Shown here: positions 1-17,469 of the stretch, piece after piece
How positions within the stretch are numbered: position 1 is the first letter of the stretch
Layout of the letters: the number at the start of each line of letters is the position of its first letter
Assembly (NCBI GenBank): GCA_036924285.1
Contig: JAYKYS010000004.1
Location: 20,430,001-20,494,000 of the forward strand
Length of the DNA: 64,000 nucleotides
DNA from: Asterella californica
Taxonomy: Eukaryota; Streptophyta; Marchantiopsida; Marchantiales; Aytoniaceae
Direction of reading: 5' to 3'
The notes under the pieces: generated by a model
Told to the model about the DNA's origin: nothing
What the model saw: only the letters and a program-made list of their open reading frames with translations
Database searches by the model: none
Position numbers and translations under genes: made by a program

Positions 1-117
1 TCACAGGGTTCTGATTATTTCTGCCATTCTCATGGACGAATACATAGAGTTCTTGGATTGCGCTGCTGCACACATAGGCCGAAATACATGCATTCGTTTA
101 TCCTTGTGAAGTGCTAA

Positions 118-5743
<5,626 letters not shown>

Positions 5744-7619
5744 CTTCCAACTCGGTTAGGGCTTAGTGATTAGAAATTAGCATCCTGAGCAGAGATTGTT
5801 ATGAAACTTTCTCCCGGGAGTTTCACAAGGGATGCAGTCGATGAAGATCAGAAATTTTGCGGTAGTTACGATTCTTTCGGACTTCATCAGGAAGTCTACA
5901 TGTAGTGAGGGCCAGCTTGTACCAATTTTCGTCATGACCTTTGAGTATCTTTACTGCGTATCAGTTTCGAGCAGATTATCCAAGTGCGGCAAAAATATTT
6001 TAAAGCACGTGTCAAGTGGAAGGTCCATATAGTTGAGATGTGAGCTGATGATTGTCCGTTTCGGTGGGCACTGTTATCGTCCTGAAGTTTACTGAACGCA
6101 GCTCAACAATGATTCCAAGGAATTACTTGCCAGGCGCCTGAATGCTCACTTGGGGGAAGTTTTGTTTTCTTATCGTCTGTTTCTGGGCTATGATTGTTTT
6201 GCGTACTTACCGTTCTCTAGAAGATGAGGAGGATAATCTAACAGTTTGTTAATTTTGTAGTAGATGTATCTGTACCTCGAACCGCAAGTATGTGTATCAA
6301 AAGAGGACTGCGAATATTCCCTTTTCTTGCCTTCCTTTGTACTTTAGGTCATGGGGAGGTACCCTTTCCCTCCATGAAACCATATTAACTTTCAACTCCA
6401 TAGACCTCAGTCACTATTTACGAGATCGACTTGTAACGCATCACCAAATGTAAAATAAAATGTTAATTTCATGAATAGGTTTGGATTGAATCTTCGTTTC
6501 ACATTCATGCATGTTTAATAATTATCCACCTGAGTGTGAAGGTAACAAATCAATGTTTAGACTAATGTCGTGTTTATTGTAGTAGGGTGTCGTGCGCTGT
6601 TGTACAGTGTGTGGGTTGCGTTATCTCTGGATCTTTTCACAGCTCTCTGTTTGGCTAACATTTAGCAGTTGCCAAGTTTTAGTTTATATTAATTTAGTCT
6701 AGAAATTATACGTACAATTTGTATATTCTTTGTGAAAATGAAACAAGCAAGATTTCCCGAAGTCCAGCATGTTTATTTTTTCATTTCTTTGTTTGTATGA
6801 CTGAGAATTTATTGATCAAAAGCACTTTCTACGTTGACGGTTGGTTCCTTCAGGATGCTTATTCTTTCACTTCTTTGATTCCTTGACTGAATGAGGACTT
6901 TATGATCAAAAGCACTTCTGCGATTGTTTCTCCGTGATTGTGAACTCGAAAGAGAGAAACTATGGGTGCCCGGATTCTTTATACTGATAACTTTGGTTTG
7001 GAAGTCAAATTCACGTTTGACGTGTTCTTCTCGGAACGATTCTTCTTTTATCTACGATAGAAGACTAAACATCTCGTCAAAACTTGAACTTGAAAACACG
7101 TACCATGAATTCAAGTTATCCTGAAGGGAGCATCGCAAATGGTGAAGTGGCGAAATAAGTCGCAAATGGCAAAAACATTTGGGAGCCGGTTGCCGTCTGT
7201 TGAGTGACAGGCTGTTGACTGTAGGATAGTCGAACCGAGGCCACTGCGAGATCCGACGTGGTTAGGAAATACCTGTCAGCAAGATATGTCCGTTTCGATG
7301 AGTCCGCATCTTCAGCTTTTGTGAACCCAATGTAGTGAATTTCAACCCTCGTTTTCTTTGTATATATTATGGAGATTTTACTTCGTGGAACATCCCCTGC
7401 GGTAAATAACATCATTTAACGTACAAAATCAAGTGTCTTCGAACGAGAGGCACCTTACGAGTTGGAAGATTCCTCTATTGTTGAAAGATGGGAGATCCCT
7501 TCATTACGGAGTGCTCGTTGAAATTCTCGACGGTTGTTTACGCAGGTTAATGTTCTGTGGACGGGGAGTTTCGCTACTTTCGGTTTTCACCTCGGCTACT
7601 ACCTCGGTTACACCCTTAA
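5744..7619. other. Intergenic, 3' flank of GYRB
   Basis: No gene is supported here. Short open stretches lack splice context or recognisable motifs. A diverged duplication of about 80 bp is visible: the stretch around 6772-6835, ending in gatcaaaagcacttt, is repeated around 6855-6922. Confidence 0.5.
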
Positions 7620-7868
7620 ACCGCGAAACTCCCTGGCTCCAGGAAATTATACATACAGGAAAAACCTGTTAAGTGGCAGCTGCCTTGCCTGCACGTTCCT
7701 GTAACGGCTGCCACAGTGATTGCCCAGGAAATTTGGGATGACCATTCCGCTCTTGTTGTTGAGCATAATATTATGCACAGGTTTGGGCTATGCCCTATTG
7801 AACAATGGAAGAATGACAACAGTACGCTATACTTGGAACCATTTCCTAAGACTACAAAGAATTTCTAG
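7620..7868 (+). pseudogene. Unidentified coding-like remnant
   Basis: An open frame of 82 codons between two stops, without an early ATG. It has coding-like composition, with segments such as KPVKWQLPCLHVPVTAATV, QEIWDDHSALVVEHN and TLYLEPFPKTTKNF. An overlapping frame continues to about 7962 and contains GQFTVKVQGTFYHHNTELEL, which suggests one frameshifted coding sequence running to about 7960. It lies between the convergent 3' ends of GYRB and SGR. I do not recognise the family. It could be a lost exon of a host gene or a retroelement scrap. No start, promoter or splice pair can be assigned with confidence. Confidence 0.35.
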
Positions 7869-8088
7869 CAGACGTGGTCAATTCACCGTAAAAGTACAAG
7901 GAACTTTCTACCACCATAATACTGAGCTTGAATTACAGCCGGAGACAGGTCCAGGTCTTTAGAAGGGACTAACTGACCTCCTTCGAGGAAGACCCGACAA
8001 AAATGTATCAGTGGCCTTCACCACGTCCAAGACAACCACATCAGAAAATGTCCTGTGTCCGAAACAGGAGTAGCGAGACAACTACGAG

Positions 8089-10542
8089 TTACAAGGGGTG
8101 CAGTTGTAGACTACCGTTGTTGAAAGAATCATGAGAAGGAATAAGACTCCTGTGGCGTGAGCAACAGTTGCACGGTGCTGGGCATATAGGCTGAGGATAC
8201 TTCTGGCCGATGTCTTCGACGGCATGATGAATGGCCTTCTTGGCTGCTGGAGAATATCCCTGTGAAAAACGAGAAACATCCATCCATCAAGAGTATCAAA
8301 CCATATACAACACCCCACAACTGAAGCTTGGAGAAAAGTTCAGTTCGTTGCTCAATTTCTCAGTGTAACTGCAAGCAAGAGAAGCCTTCCAGTGACTACT
8401 GTTTTGGTACTTGACAACTATACTGGCAATCAGCTGAAATTCATAAAAGATTAGGCGAGAGAGGACTCAGAACTCACGGCTGAAGCCGAAGCTCGTGTAC
8501 CTTTGTAGCTTCATCGAGTGGTCCCCAGTTTTCAACACGATTGTACTCTGCCATATTGGAATGGAAATACACCCATACAGGCGCTTTGGCCAGATCTGTA
8601 AACCAACATGTCATCGGACAATGATACTTCATTAACTTGCAGACAAGAGAACACTGTCTTTCCCTTTCCTCTTACAGGAGACTTTACACTGGAGAACTAC
8701 ACTGACACTACAACATACTCATGGGTTGAAGTTGCGATTGCATATCACAGAGTGGGTATACCTCTGTAGAAGACTGAATTCAGGAGAATGATCAAAACGT
8801 AAGTCACTGCCACCGATGTCCTGTCTCTTACCTGGATGCTTCTCAAACAATGCCCTGTCTCCATGCATGAACGCTTCCAGGACCTGCGAAACAGTCAGTT
8901 ACCCTTACATATGTAAAATAGTACGTAGAATATGTTTGTCCATCCGTAAAACTGCCTCAGAAGTGAATTTCACGCACCCGGAAAACTCAGGGTAGACTGG
9001 ACCACGAGAAACCACACAGGAAAACAAAAGCTTCAGCTTAGTCTAGCTTCCCCTTCCTGAAAGGGTCCTCAACAGCTAGTCAAGATCCCGGCGCTCGTAT
9101 GGAGCAGAAGCAATTCTACTAAGAAGATCGATGGTGAGTGCACACTTACAACAGGTAACTCCTTCCGAAATATATAGAACCGAATCTTGGCAATGAGATT
9201 GAGAAGCCAGTGACCTCCACTTATGTGGCAATGGACGTGGAGAGACATTTGTCCCTTGGCTTTCCTCCATTCTGCCAAAACCTCGTCCCTTTGCAGTCTC
9301 CGATACCATCCTCTCAGCTACAAGTAAGAAGAATCAATATATTATGACTCGGAGGGAGATCCCGGACAGAAAAACAAGCAAAGATGCCCAACCAAGAGGT
9401 GAAAATCAAGACCACACCACTCCCCAGCAGCTGCACCTGCTGCCACCTAGAGGAATAAAGCAAAATGATGATCCCACTTTTGCATTGTAACTACAGATTA
9501 TAACTTCAGCAGTGGTTTGTTTAGGGTTCAGCACATAAACGACTTGGGCTGCAATACCTGCGCCTTGTTAATTTCCTTGGCAACTGCGAGAGTAATCTCG
9601 GCGGTGATGTCACTGTGAGTTAGAGTGTAGCTGCGAGGCACCTGCTCGGGATGTTTCTCCTGATCAACTCCGAGGAATAGCACGCACAACTTGGACGCTT
9701 CGAAAATAGATGGTCCAAACAATCTCGCTTCCTAAAACCAACGAAGAAAAGTGAGGGCAAGAACGATACACAATCACGAGAGAAGTAAACCAGGTTCATT
9801 CCATCGCGTCTTTTCGCACCTCGAGAAATTGAACGACTCGCGAGATGCTCAAAAGGTCGTAGTAAGTAAAACGTTTCTTTGATCTCTTTTAAGAGGAAGG
9901 AGTTAATAAATTTTATTCGGTTGACAAAGACAATAAAATTTGCAGTCTTTAGTCTTTACATGCCTACAGAAACTAAACTAAAAACTTCCCTGAATTTTAG
10001 AGACCAAGTACTTTCTTCTTGACACGAAAGCATTGACAGGGAAGGTACAGACAGAGTAGTCTATCTGCTGGCTCTCTGGTTTACTAAGTTTGCTTCAACA
10101 TGGCGCTGGCTGGCTTCTAGCCAGCTGCATAATACGCTTCGGGAGTTCAAGCATAAAATCAAAATTCTCCTCAGATCATACGAGGAGCTTCTCTAATTAT
10201 GTACAGACGCAGAGAAGAAAAGGTGAATTGTTCTCTTACCACTATAGGACTTACAACTCCTCGGATATCTCCTGTACCTGTACGCCTGTAGAATCTTTCA
10301 TAGCTTTGTTGATCCCAGAAAGAAGAACCGAGTCTAGCGAATTTCCCCTCCCTATAGTCACCGTTTCTAGTCGCTATAACAGCTGTGATTGCTAATGCAG
10401 TAGCTTCTACCTTTCTGAATCTGGAGACGTAAGCGGGGAGAGAGGAGGATGTTGAAGGGGAGTTGGAACCAAGCTCAGCAGAATTTCCAGCATTTACTGT
10501 TCGAGAGAGGGAAGAGGAGAGGCCACTGACACAAGCTGCCAT
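8089..10542 (-). CDS. SGR: STAY-GREEN protein, chlorophyll a Mg-dechelatase (6 exons)
   Basis: Removes Mg from chlorophyll a to give pheophytin a, the committed step of chlorophyll breakdown in chloroplasts. Exons in transcript order: 10542-10255, 9731-9558, 9317-9150, 8883-8832, 8595-8501, 8259-8089. All have GT-AG introns and phases fit, giving 315 residues and a TAA stop. The first exon (96 codons, Ser/Thr/Arg-rich, starting MAACVSGLSSSLS) is a plausible chloroplast transit peptide. The SGR core follows: ARLFGPSIFEASKL, RSYTLTHSDIT (the His and Asp expected of the active site), MSLHVHCHISGGHWLLNL, FRKELPV, and VWVYFHSNMAEYNRVENWGP. The last exon carries the plant-type Cys-rich tail CPAPCNCCSRHRSLIP. 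The donor at 8500 (AAAG/GTAC) was chosen over reading through to TGA at 8474-8476, because joining the 8259 exon stays in frame and restores that tail. A complete, apparently functional gene. Confidence 0.93.
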
Positions 10543-13320
10543 GGCCGAAAGAATGAAGAGAACGCTCAGAGATGGCTAGCAATAAACTTCTATAAACCAG
10601 CTCCACGCACGCTAATACAGATTCAGCTTGAAACGTAGCCCCCACGTCGAAACTGCTATGTGAATCTGCCAGTTTAGTCGATCCAGTTCTTGACCCCGAC
10701 CTGGAAAGGAGAAATTGTATGATTATACTATCGACATTCGTCTTGACTCGTTGAACAAGTTCCAGCTCGGATCTTCACCTGCTGCTGCTCCACACTACAT
10801 TTCCAGCTCGAAATGCTCATAAAGCAACATGTTTCTCTCAGACGACGGGTTCCAGCTACCTCTGACGCCAATTGCACTGCACTGCTCCGAGGTAGCTGGA
10901 ACCAAAATCCGTGTGCAACGAAGGAATCAGTACAAGTCAGTCAGTCAAATCAGCAGTCACCAAATTTTGAACAGAAGCAGAAGAGAGGGAGAAATGAAAG
11001 TAAATGTCTCCTCCTCCTCTGTTTCCCTTCTGAGCTGAACGCCAGGAACAGACGAGAGGACAGTGTTTCAGACATGAAGCTGAGAAGTCGGGGATTGCGG
11101 GAGAGATTATTCATATCACAGACGAGTAGGAGAAAGGTCCACGTAGGGAGCGGTTAGTCTTAACCCAAAATCGGAACAAGAGGCTGTGGGCCTCCACATC
11201 AAGGCCACAAACATCTCCTCCTTGTCGTCTGCCGAGAGCCGACTCCGCCCCCTCCCTCCCATCGTTCCCTTGCTCTGGGGTCCGAACTGATCGAATCCAT
11301 CCAATCGCATCCCCTGAGGAATCCACTTCAGATATTACAGGCCCACTTCTGGATAAGGCTCGGCGCTCAGGGGCCGCCTAACCCCAACGCCGCTGCTGAT
11401 GGTATTCATTGCGTCGCGTTCGTCTGCTGATGGACCCCATAGACAGTCATCCCCCGAACACAGCACGCACTCTTAATTTAATTTATTTGCCTGCCTTTTT
11501 GGCCAATATGTTGTTTCGGTAGAGAGAATAATCGGTTACATCCATTAGGTGTTGAGCTCAAACTGCAGATGCGTTGAACGTGCCGTGGAGGACGTCCGTA
11601 GAAATTTCTATCCAGACATCCGTCCGTCGAGGATCGTTAACGATCAGGGTAAGCATTTGGCGATGGTGACCGTGGCCGACATACCTACGGCTACGATGAC
11701 GAGCTTGGCTATGAACAATTCGAGCCTCTTCCACCTCCTGCGCCATGCAAGGGCGACACGACACCGCTTGTCAAAACAGCCGGGCAGACCTTCGTCTGTG
11801 GGTTGCTTCTTCCTGCCTGGACCCTGACCCCACTGCCGTTTGTGACGTACCGGTCCTCCTTTCCGACTCCGTCTCATGCTTGCGGGCGGTTCCTTCTCCC
11901 TTTCCTCGTTGCCGTCCTCTCTCACTTTTCCGTCTTAGCAGCGAAAAGGACGACGATTCCCTTCAGAACACGTCCGGTTTTCTGCGTTCGAGTGTATTAT
12001 GTTTCTGCTCTGTCTCTCTCTTCTCTTCTCCAAGCTCTTCTTTCAATCTAACTCCCTTTCCAGATCAACTCCGTCGTAGTCCATTCCGCAAACCCTGCCC
12101 TAGGTTTTAGGTGTCCTCTTCCACCGTCGTGCACTTTCTATATGTGGTAGCCTGGAAAGAACGATCATCTGACGTTCGAAGTGAACGCAGGAGGTCGAAG
12201 ATGGTCTCACCCCATCTTCGTCATCCGCGGTTTGTCGCGCAGTGCTCCTCCGCCACATTTAGCCCGGGCAGTGACTACTATACCTTATTGTGGGTGCAAG
12301 CGCAAAGCTTCTTGCGGAGCCTCTGACACGAAAAGACGCCACATCTCCTGGAAGAGGCGTGCGTTGCTGCATTGGCGGACTACCGTAGTAAGGAAGGACA
12401 CACGTACTGAACGTACGCCGTGGATGTGAGCGTTTGTGTTGTGGTGTCTATGCCACACAGTTGCACGCTGGCCCACTTGCACAGTTCAAGTGCCGACTAC
12501 GCTCACTAAATGCGGTGAATAGACAGACACGCGAGTCCCGACTACAGTATCACGGTCCCGACTACAGTATCACGCTAAACCAACGACGTTCGACATGGTT
12601 GAGGGCATTTCAAGCCGGTAACACTGTCGATAACTTCAATTGTCGCGCCTCTGCAAACTCGCATCACAATCCACAACTCCAAAGCTTGCGCTCCTCCTGC
12701 ATTTTCCTCCACGTTGCATAAAATGAAGAATCCTTGAAATCTGCGACACCAATGTTCTTCTTCTTCTGTTCTCTCGACAGCCGTGTTCGGAGTCCTGGGC
12801 CTGCGGACGACAGAGCACGTGCGTCTGACCAAAGAAACAGGAGAGGTTCAAGTGCGGAGAGCGATTGGAGTTTGATCCGGCGATACAGCTCAGACAGCTT
12901 CATAATAGTGGCAAGAAACTGTCACACGAAGAGCGGTTGGTACGAGGGATCCAAATCTAAAAGGTTTGCTTAACGCATTATGTTCTGGATACGCAGGACG
13001 GTTGGAGTCCAACATGATCTATTTTAGATAATTCAGTGGCTGAAGATTATACGAACGTATCAAGTTGTACCTGTGAGATCAATTCCAGGTCCACTTGCTG
13101 CAGGAGAATGCGAGCGCGAGGATAATCTCGCACCAATCTAATAAGCAGGAGCACGAGATATTTACGTTTAGACGATTGCTACTAGATACGATCAATTGTC
13201 CGACGACGGAATTTCGAGCAGCGCTGAAATTAAACGTCCTCAATGTCGAATTACATTGTTTGGATATAAACCGTCGCACTGGATGTCGCTTCCGGGGAAG
13301 AGAGTGCTCATTCATCCTGT
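10543..13320. other. Intergenic between SGR (5' side) and the TraB gene (3' side)
   Basis: This stretch should hold the SGR promoter and 5' UTR (immediately right of 10542) and the 3' UTR of the TraB gene (left end, near 13320). It is relatively GC-rich around 11.2-12.4 kb and has many overlapping open frames of 60-120 codons on both strands. None has recognisable motifs or a splice pattern I can defend, so I call no gene. Confidence 0.5.
12536..12575. repeat. Tandem duplication, 2 x 20 bp
   Basis: Two adjacent units, tcccgactacagtatcacgg at 12536-12555 and the same with a final c at 12556-12575, differ only in the last base. Confidence 0.9.
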
Positions 13321-14826
13321 TCACAGTCCTTTACCGAACGTACATTCGTATGCGAGCCATAGGAGACCACCTATAGCGGTTTCGATTAGTAAGCTTCTGA
13401 AAAACTTTCCAGTTTTCAGAGCTTTGTTGTTCTCCAAGTTTCGAGGCCCGACAAGATCTTTAAATCTCAAATTTTCCTGATTGTGTTTCAAGTTGTACAC
13501 AATTCCGCGCATGTGGCCCTTGCCGACCACTCCGACAACTCTGGAGCATCCGTTCACTGCCTCACTTCTCTTCAGAGACCATGCAAGGTACATATCTCGC
13601 TCGTAAATAAGGGGTTGCAGTAGTGATGGGAGCCTTGCACCAATCTCAGCAAACATCTCAGAGAGAACATCATCTGATTTAAGACGCTCAAGAGTTTCTT
13701 CAGACGCGTCCAGCTGTGAGGAAGTCATTGCCTGGAGAAAGATTCTAGCAAGACGAAATCGCTCATCCCATTGAAGAGCTTCCCAGGCCCTCTTCAGCGT
13801 CACTTCGATTGGCCTGTCACCAAGAACAAGCTGAGCCCCAACGTGCTCAGCCGCGCTGCGTGCTGCACGGAACTCTACTCCAGTTGCAACTCCTGTGGCC
13901 TTGGATAGCCTTTCGGACATCCCTCCAAGAAGAAGCCGTAGAGCTAGCGCTGATCTGCCTCCCAGTCTGAGACTACGACTCATAGCAGCTCCAAAGTTCT
14001 CTCCGCTCATGCTCATGAGATTCTTCTCCTTCTGTGCTGTTTTACTATCTACACCGTCGACCGAGTCGCTATCTTTCGCTGATGAATCCTCAAACATAAT
14101 ACCAGCCCTGCTTCTGCACAACTCTACCACAACGTTTCCTGGACGCACAGCCTGGACAACTCTTGTCACCTGAGTGGCCGATACGGTCGACATGTGGGCG
14201 GTACCCACCACGAACACTGTTTCAGGCTCCCTGTAACCATCGCTTCTGCGTTCCACATAATCTTTCGGTCGTCTCACGACCACCAACGTACCATTCTCAA
14301 CCAAATCCATCAACTCTGGGTACGTCGAACCGATTACGACCAAAGTATCCTCTATGACCTCTGCTCTGTAGTCATAGTCGGCAGGCGGATGCTGAACCTT
14401 CTTCACAGCGCTGGCCATCGTTAGTGTCTGATACAAACAAGTCTTGCTTGTCGCTCGAGAACATCTCTTCTTCAGTTTCAACGGCGTAGTATTGAAACCC
14501 CATCCGTGCAACTTGCTGCTGCTGCTGTACTTCGAGACAGGAGCAAGATTTTCAACTCCGGGTTCCCGATGCTCCAGCGACAGAGAAGAAGTAGTAGACG
14601 ACGCCACCAAGAATTGCGTGCAGCCACGGTACGACACTATCGCCATTCGGGATGTATGAAACGCCTCGTTCCCCATGAACAAAATCATTCCACGGGGTTC
14701 ATCTTCTAATGTACTGTTCGTCTCTCCCTCGTTCCTCGCTCGTGTTCGGCGAACCGCATACTTGTTGAACTTGGGCGCTCGCTCAAGAAGTATGCCCAGT
14801 ACTACAGCAACAGGCAACGTAGTCAC
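13321..14826 (-). CDS. TraB-domain-containing protein (intronless)
   Basis: A single open frame of 501 codons. The TraB domain starts near residue 203 with VFVVGTAHMSTVSATQV and VVVELCRSRAGIMF, the two conserved blocks (GTAH-S and the ELC-SR strand). RMARIFL-type helices follow around residue 355, then a VVGVVGKGHMRGI block near residue 440 matching the family's second histidine motif. A hydrophobic C-terminal stretch (about residues 482-497) could be a membrane anchor, as reported for plant TraB proteins on the outer mitochondrial membrane. The exact role is not known from sequence. The first 136 residues are Ser/Thr/Arg-rich and lack domain signal, so they may be a targeting region. Translation could instead start at Met51 (14676), Met61 (14646) or Met137 (14418). 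No frameshift is seen. Same strand as SGR, 2.8 kb upstream of it. Confidence 0.85.
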   Translation of the reverse strand: MTTLPVAVVLGILLERAPKFNKYAVRRTRARNEGETNSTLEDEPRGMILFMGNEAFHTSRMAIVSYRGCTQFLVASSTTSSLSLEHREPGVENLAPVSKYSSSSKLHGWGFNTTPLKLKKRCSRATSKTCLYQTLTMASAVKKVQHPPADYDYRAEVIEDTLVVIGSTYPELMDLVENGTLVVVRRPKDYVERRSDGYREPETVFVVGTAHMSTVSATQVTRVVQAVRPGNVVVELCRSRAGIMFEDSSAKDSDSVDGVDSKTAQKEKNLMSMSGENFGAAMSRSLRLGGRSALALRLLLGGMSERLSKATGVATGVEFRAARSAAEHVGAQLVLGDRPIEVTLKRAWEALQWDERFRLARIFLQAMTSSQLDASEETLERLKSDDVLSEMFAEIGARLPSLLQPLIYERDMYLAWSLKRSEAVNGCSRVVGVVGKGHMRGIVYNLKHNQENLRFKDLVGPRNLENNKALKTGKFFRSLLIETAIGGLLWLAYECTFGKGL

Positions 14827-15360
14827 TGAGAACTACAGTACCCAGACATCCAGCCATCCCACTGTGTTCTTTGTTAACGTAGTAGGATTTCAGTGAATGG
14901 TCTAGGAAACATATAGAAATTTGTTTCATCACACCCTCAGTAGGTTGGTTCTGCTTTATCATACTCTTCTTAACATGTATTGATTGATTACATCCTTCAC
15001 TGGCAAATGTATTTAGTTTTGGTCGAAGTAATGATTAACTACATGAAAAAATGATTAATCAATATATTTGCTGAAAGTAGACAATCTCATGTCCATATCT
15101 CAAACTTGAACAGTCTAGAAAAGCACATTTAAATATACATATTCTCCGGTGTTCAAATTCCATTTGATAGTTTAAGAAATCTAAAATTTTAATCTAAACA
15201 TCTAAAAATATTACTGAAATATCTAAATGTTATGTTCAATATCAGTATAAATACGATATAAAGAAATTTATATGATACATACAACAATTTTACGAAACAT
15301 TACATATTCTACACATAAATATACATTTAAAGAAATTAGTTATTTAAACATAGATTTTAC

Positions 15361-15990
15361 TTTCGGAAAGGTATGCATACATTGTCTTTTGTGTAACTGA
15401 ATATTTGAGAAACATCTTTCTATTTTCGAAGTTACAGCAAGCTATCATACATTCAATTATGTGTAAATGAATATCTGAGAGCCATCGATTCTATTTTCGA
15501 AGTTACAGAAAAACTATACATACATTCAGTTATGTGTAACTGGGTATTTTAGAAAACAAAGATTGTACTTTCGAAACTAAAAGAGCTCCACATACATTCA
15601 ATTGTGCACCTATATGTCTTTGAGATTTCAAGATGAATTTTATTTTTCCCTATTAAATAATTAAAATTCTCACATAAATTTACTTCCGATGTTACATAAA
15701 CCTAGACTATTTATCCATCCATCATGTATTTTGGATATTTTCAATATTAAAAGTATATTTTTGAAATTATAAAATACTATACATACGTTCAAGTATGTGT
15801 AACTGAATATTTGGAAACATCGATTCTGTTTTCAAATTTAAAAATGCTCCACGTATATTCAATTCAATTGTGCACCTACGTATGTTTGAGATTTCAAGAT
15901 GAATTTTATTTTTCCTCCAAAAATTTTAAAAATTTCTTGCATCGATTTACTGTAGATGCTGTACAAACCTAGAGTATTTATTCATCCATA
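15361..15990. repeat. Diverged tandem repeats in AT-rich DNA
   Basis: Units of roughly 60-75 bp share a core of the type catacattcaattatgtg followed by taactgaatatttgag and tctattttcgaagttacag. They appear near 15375, 15448, 15520 and 15780. A longer module (cattcaattgtgcacctat ... gagatttcaagatgaatttt) occurs at about 15594-15645 and again at about 15857-15915, so there is a higher-order duplication of about 260 bp. The surrounding DNA (14.83-16.03 kb) has no gene. Confidence 0.7.
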
Positions 15991-16032
15991 ATATAATGGA
16001 GTATTAAAATATGTATAAATTAATTTTGATGT

Positions 16033-16661
16033 TTATTCTTTACAATAAAATCTAGGATACACTTTCTTGATGTATAAATAAGCATCGACGTACACATCAT
16101 CTTCAGTAACTTGCGGTCTAGTTTCTCCGCACATCCTTAAAGCTCGAGCCGGTTGATACACTTGTATTTTACTGAAAATATCTATATTTTCTAAAGAAGG
16201 TAAATGAGCTAATAATATATTTTCTTCTTTTGTAATCTCTTATAATTGTCTTTCATCCAAACCATGTGGAAACACGTAACGATCACTCACTTGGACGTAC
16301 TTTGTTAAAGATACCACCATCTATGATCTGAATCTACTCGAGGTTTACTTTCTGCTAAGGGTAGACTAAACAAAAGAAGGAACGTCGAAACTAAAAAATA
16401 GTTTCTTTAAATAAGACCATAAAACAAATTGGAAATAATCATTATTATCATTATCGAGGAAAGACTTAGGATGAATGGATGAATTAATGGGGTTCATAAC
16501 TGTCATTTGGGGTAAAGTATCCACCTGATATCAAGGTATTATATACATTATATTTTGGATATTTTTCCAAACAGAATGGATATTTTTTACATATATGGGT
16601 TTAGATGTCTTGGTTGCACTTCTAAGTCTATCTATGGATACAATTGAACAATTTCTGCCAT
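16033..16661 (-). pseudogene. Decayed reading frame of unknown family
   Basis: On the minus strand an ATG at 16661 opens MAEIVQLYP, then stops and frame changes interrupt an otherwise protein-like text. The longest clean piece runs from just after a TAA to the TAA at 16033 (about 69 codons) and includes ENILLAHLPSLENIDIFSK, QVYQPARALRMCGETRPQV and DDVYVDAYLYIKKVYPRFYC. Earlier pieces include QVDTLPQMTVMNPINSS and SLPLAESKPRVDSDHRWWYL. Composition and length of open text argue against chance in AT-rich DNA. I cannot name the family. It is divergently oriented to the remnant at 16741-17108, as in compact mobile or viral-like units, but this is inference only. Confidence 0.4.
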
Positions 16662-16740
16662 GCTAAATAAATTGTAGATCGCTTTGTTAATTGTCTGTGA
16701 ACAAATAATTAACTTGATATTTCGGATTGTTTTTCAAATC

Positions 16741-17108
16741 ATGAGATCATATGCCTGTATTGAAATAACGGGTGCATCTGCGAAGAAACCAATCCAAAAA
16801 ACGTCATTTCCAACAAACATACTATCCCACGGATTCGCCAACGAGAGATCTACTTGGATGACAATAAATAACGTTGAAGTTCAGTAACAAGGAGAAAACC
16901 TTTCAACGGAAATACAAGAAGTTTCCGCAGCATGTACATTGATGCAGGGAAGAACTTAAGTACTACTTTTTTGGGAGTTCATGGTCCAATTGCTCGAGTT
17001 GCTATTGTAACAGCAGAAAATGATCTTGAATGTTCTTTTGAGCTTGTCATCGATTACTGTCGATCAGAAATTTCGTTACCTGCAAATTCAATACAAATGA
17101 ATAACTAA
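16741..17108 (+). pseudogene. Decayed reading frame of unknown family, divergent partner
   Basis: The first frame (16741-16887) starts MRSYACIEITGASAKKP and ends at a TAA. A second frame, open for 76 codons from 16878 to the TAA at 17106-17108, contains TRRKPFNGNTRSFRSMYIDA, TTFLGVHGPIARVAIVTAEN and CSFELVIDYCRSEISLP. The two overlap by about 10 bp, as expected from one frameshift in a former gene of about 120 codons. No known domain is recognised; the second part reads as strand-rich. The gap to the divergent remnant on the minus strand is only about 80 bp. Confidence 0.4.
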
Positions 17109-17469
17109 GGTACAAATAATACAATTCTGACTTTAGACAGCTTTGTTAATTATTCAGTTTATTAATTTAGGTGTTCTATTTGCAAACTGTATGCACAATT
17201 TTTAATATGCGATCTAGGGGATTACCAGTAATAACTTGAAGGAAACTGAAAATTCAGTTTCTTTCAATTCTTTCAGTTCCCTTCCTTCAGTTTCCTTTAA
17301 TTTCCTGTGAATATGTGGGCCAGCGGGCCAGGGTATACTACGTTCGAGTACAGACTGTCTTTCGAATATATCACATAAAACTCAAAAATAATTTAGCTTT
17401 AATCATTGTACGGATTAACTGAAGATTACTATTACACAAAAAGCTAAAAAACATTTAGCTTTAATTGCA
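17109..17469. other. AT-rich spacer
   Basis: No gene seen. A purine/pyrimidine-skewed patch near 17240-17305 contains local inverted repeats of ggaaactgaaa / tttcagttcc type. Confidence 0.4.

Noticed and set aside
7116..7415. Minus-strand frame with faint resemblance to hydroxyphenylpyruvate dioxygenase (YFLTTSDLAV)
   Set aside because: The match is a handful of residues, with no metal-binding motifs and no adjoining exons.
8474..8500. SGR ending at the TGA at 8474-8476
   Set aside because: Reading through gives a short tail without the Cys-rich motif; splicing at 8500 to 8259 keeps frame and restores it.
11549..12110. Several open frames of 80-120 codons on both strands
   Set aside because: They overlap each other in GC-rich DNA, lack motifs and have no splice support.
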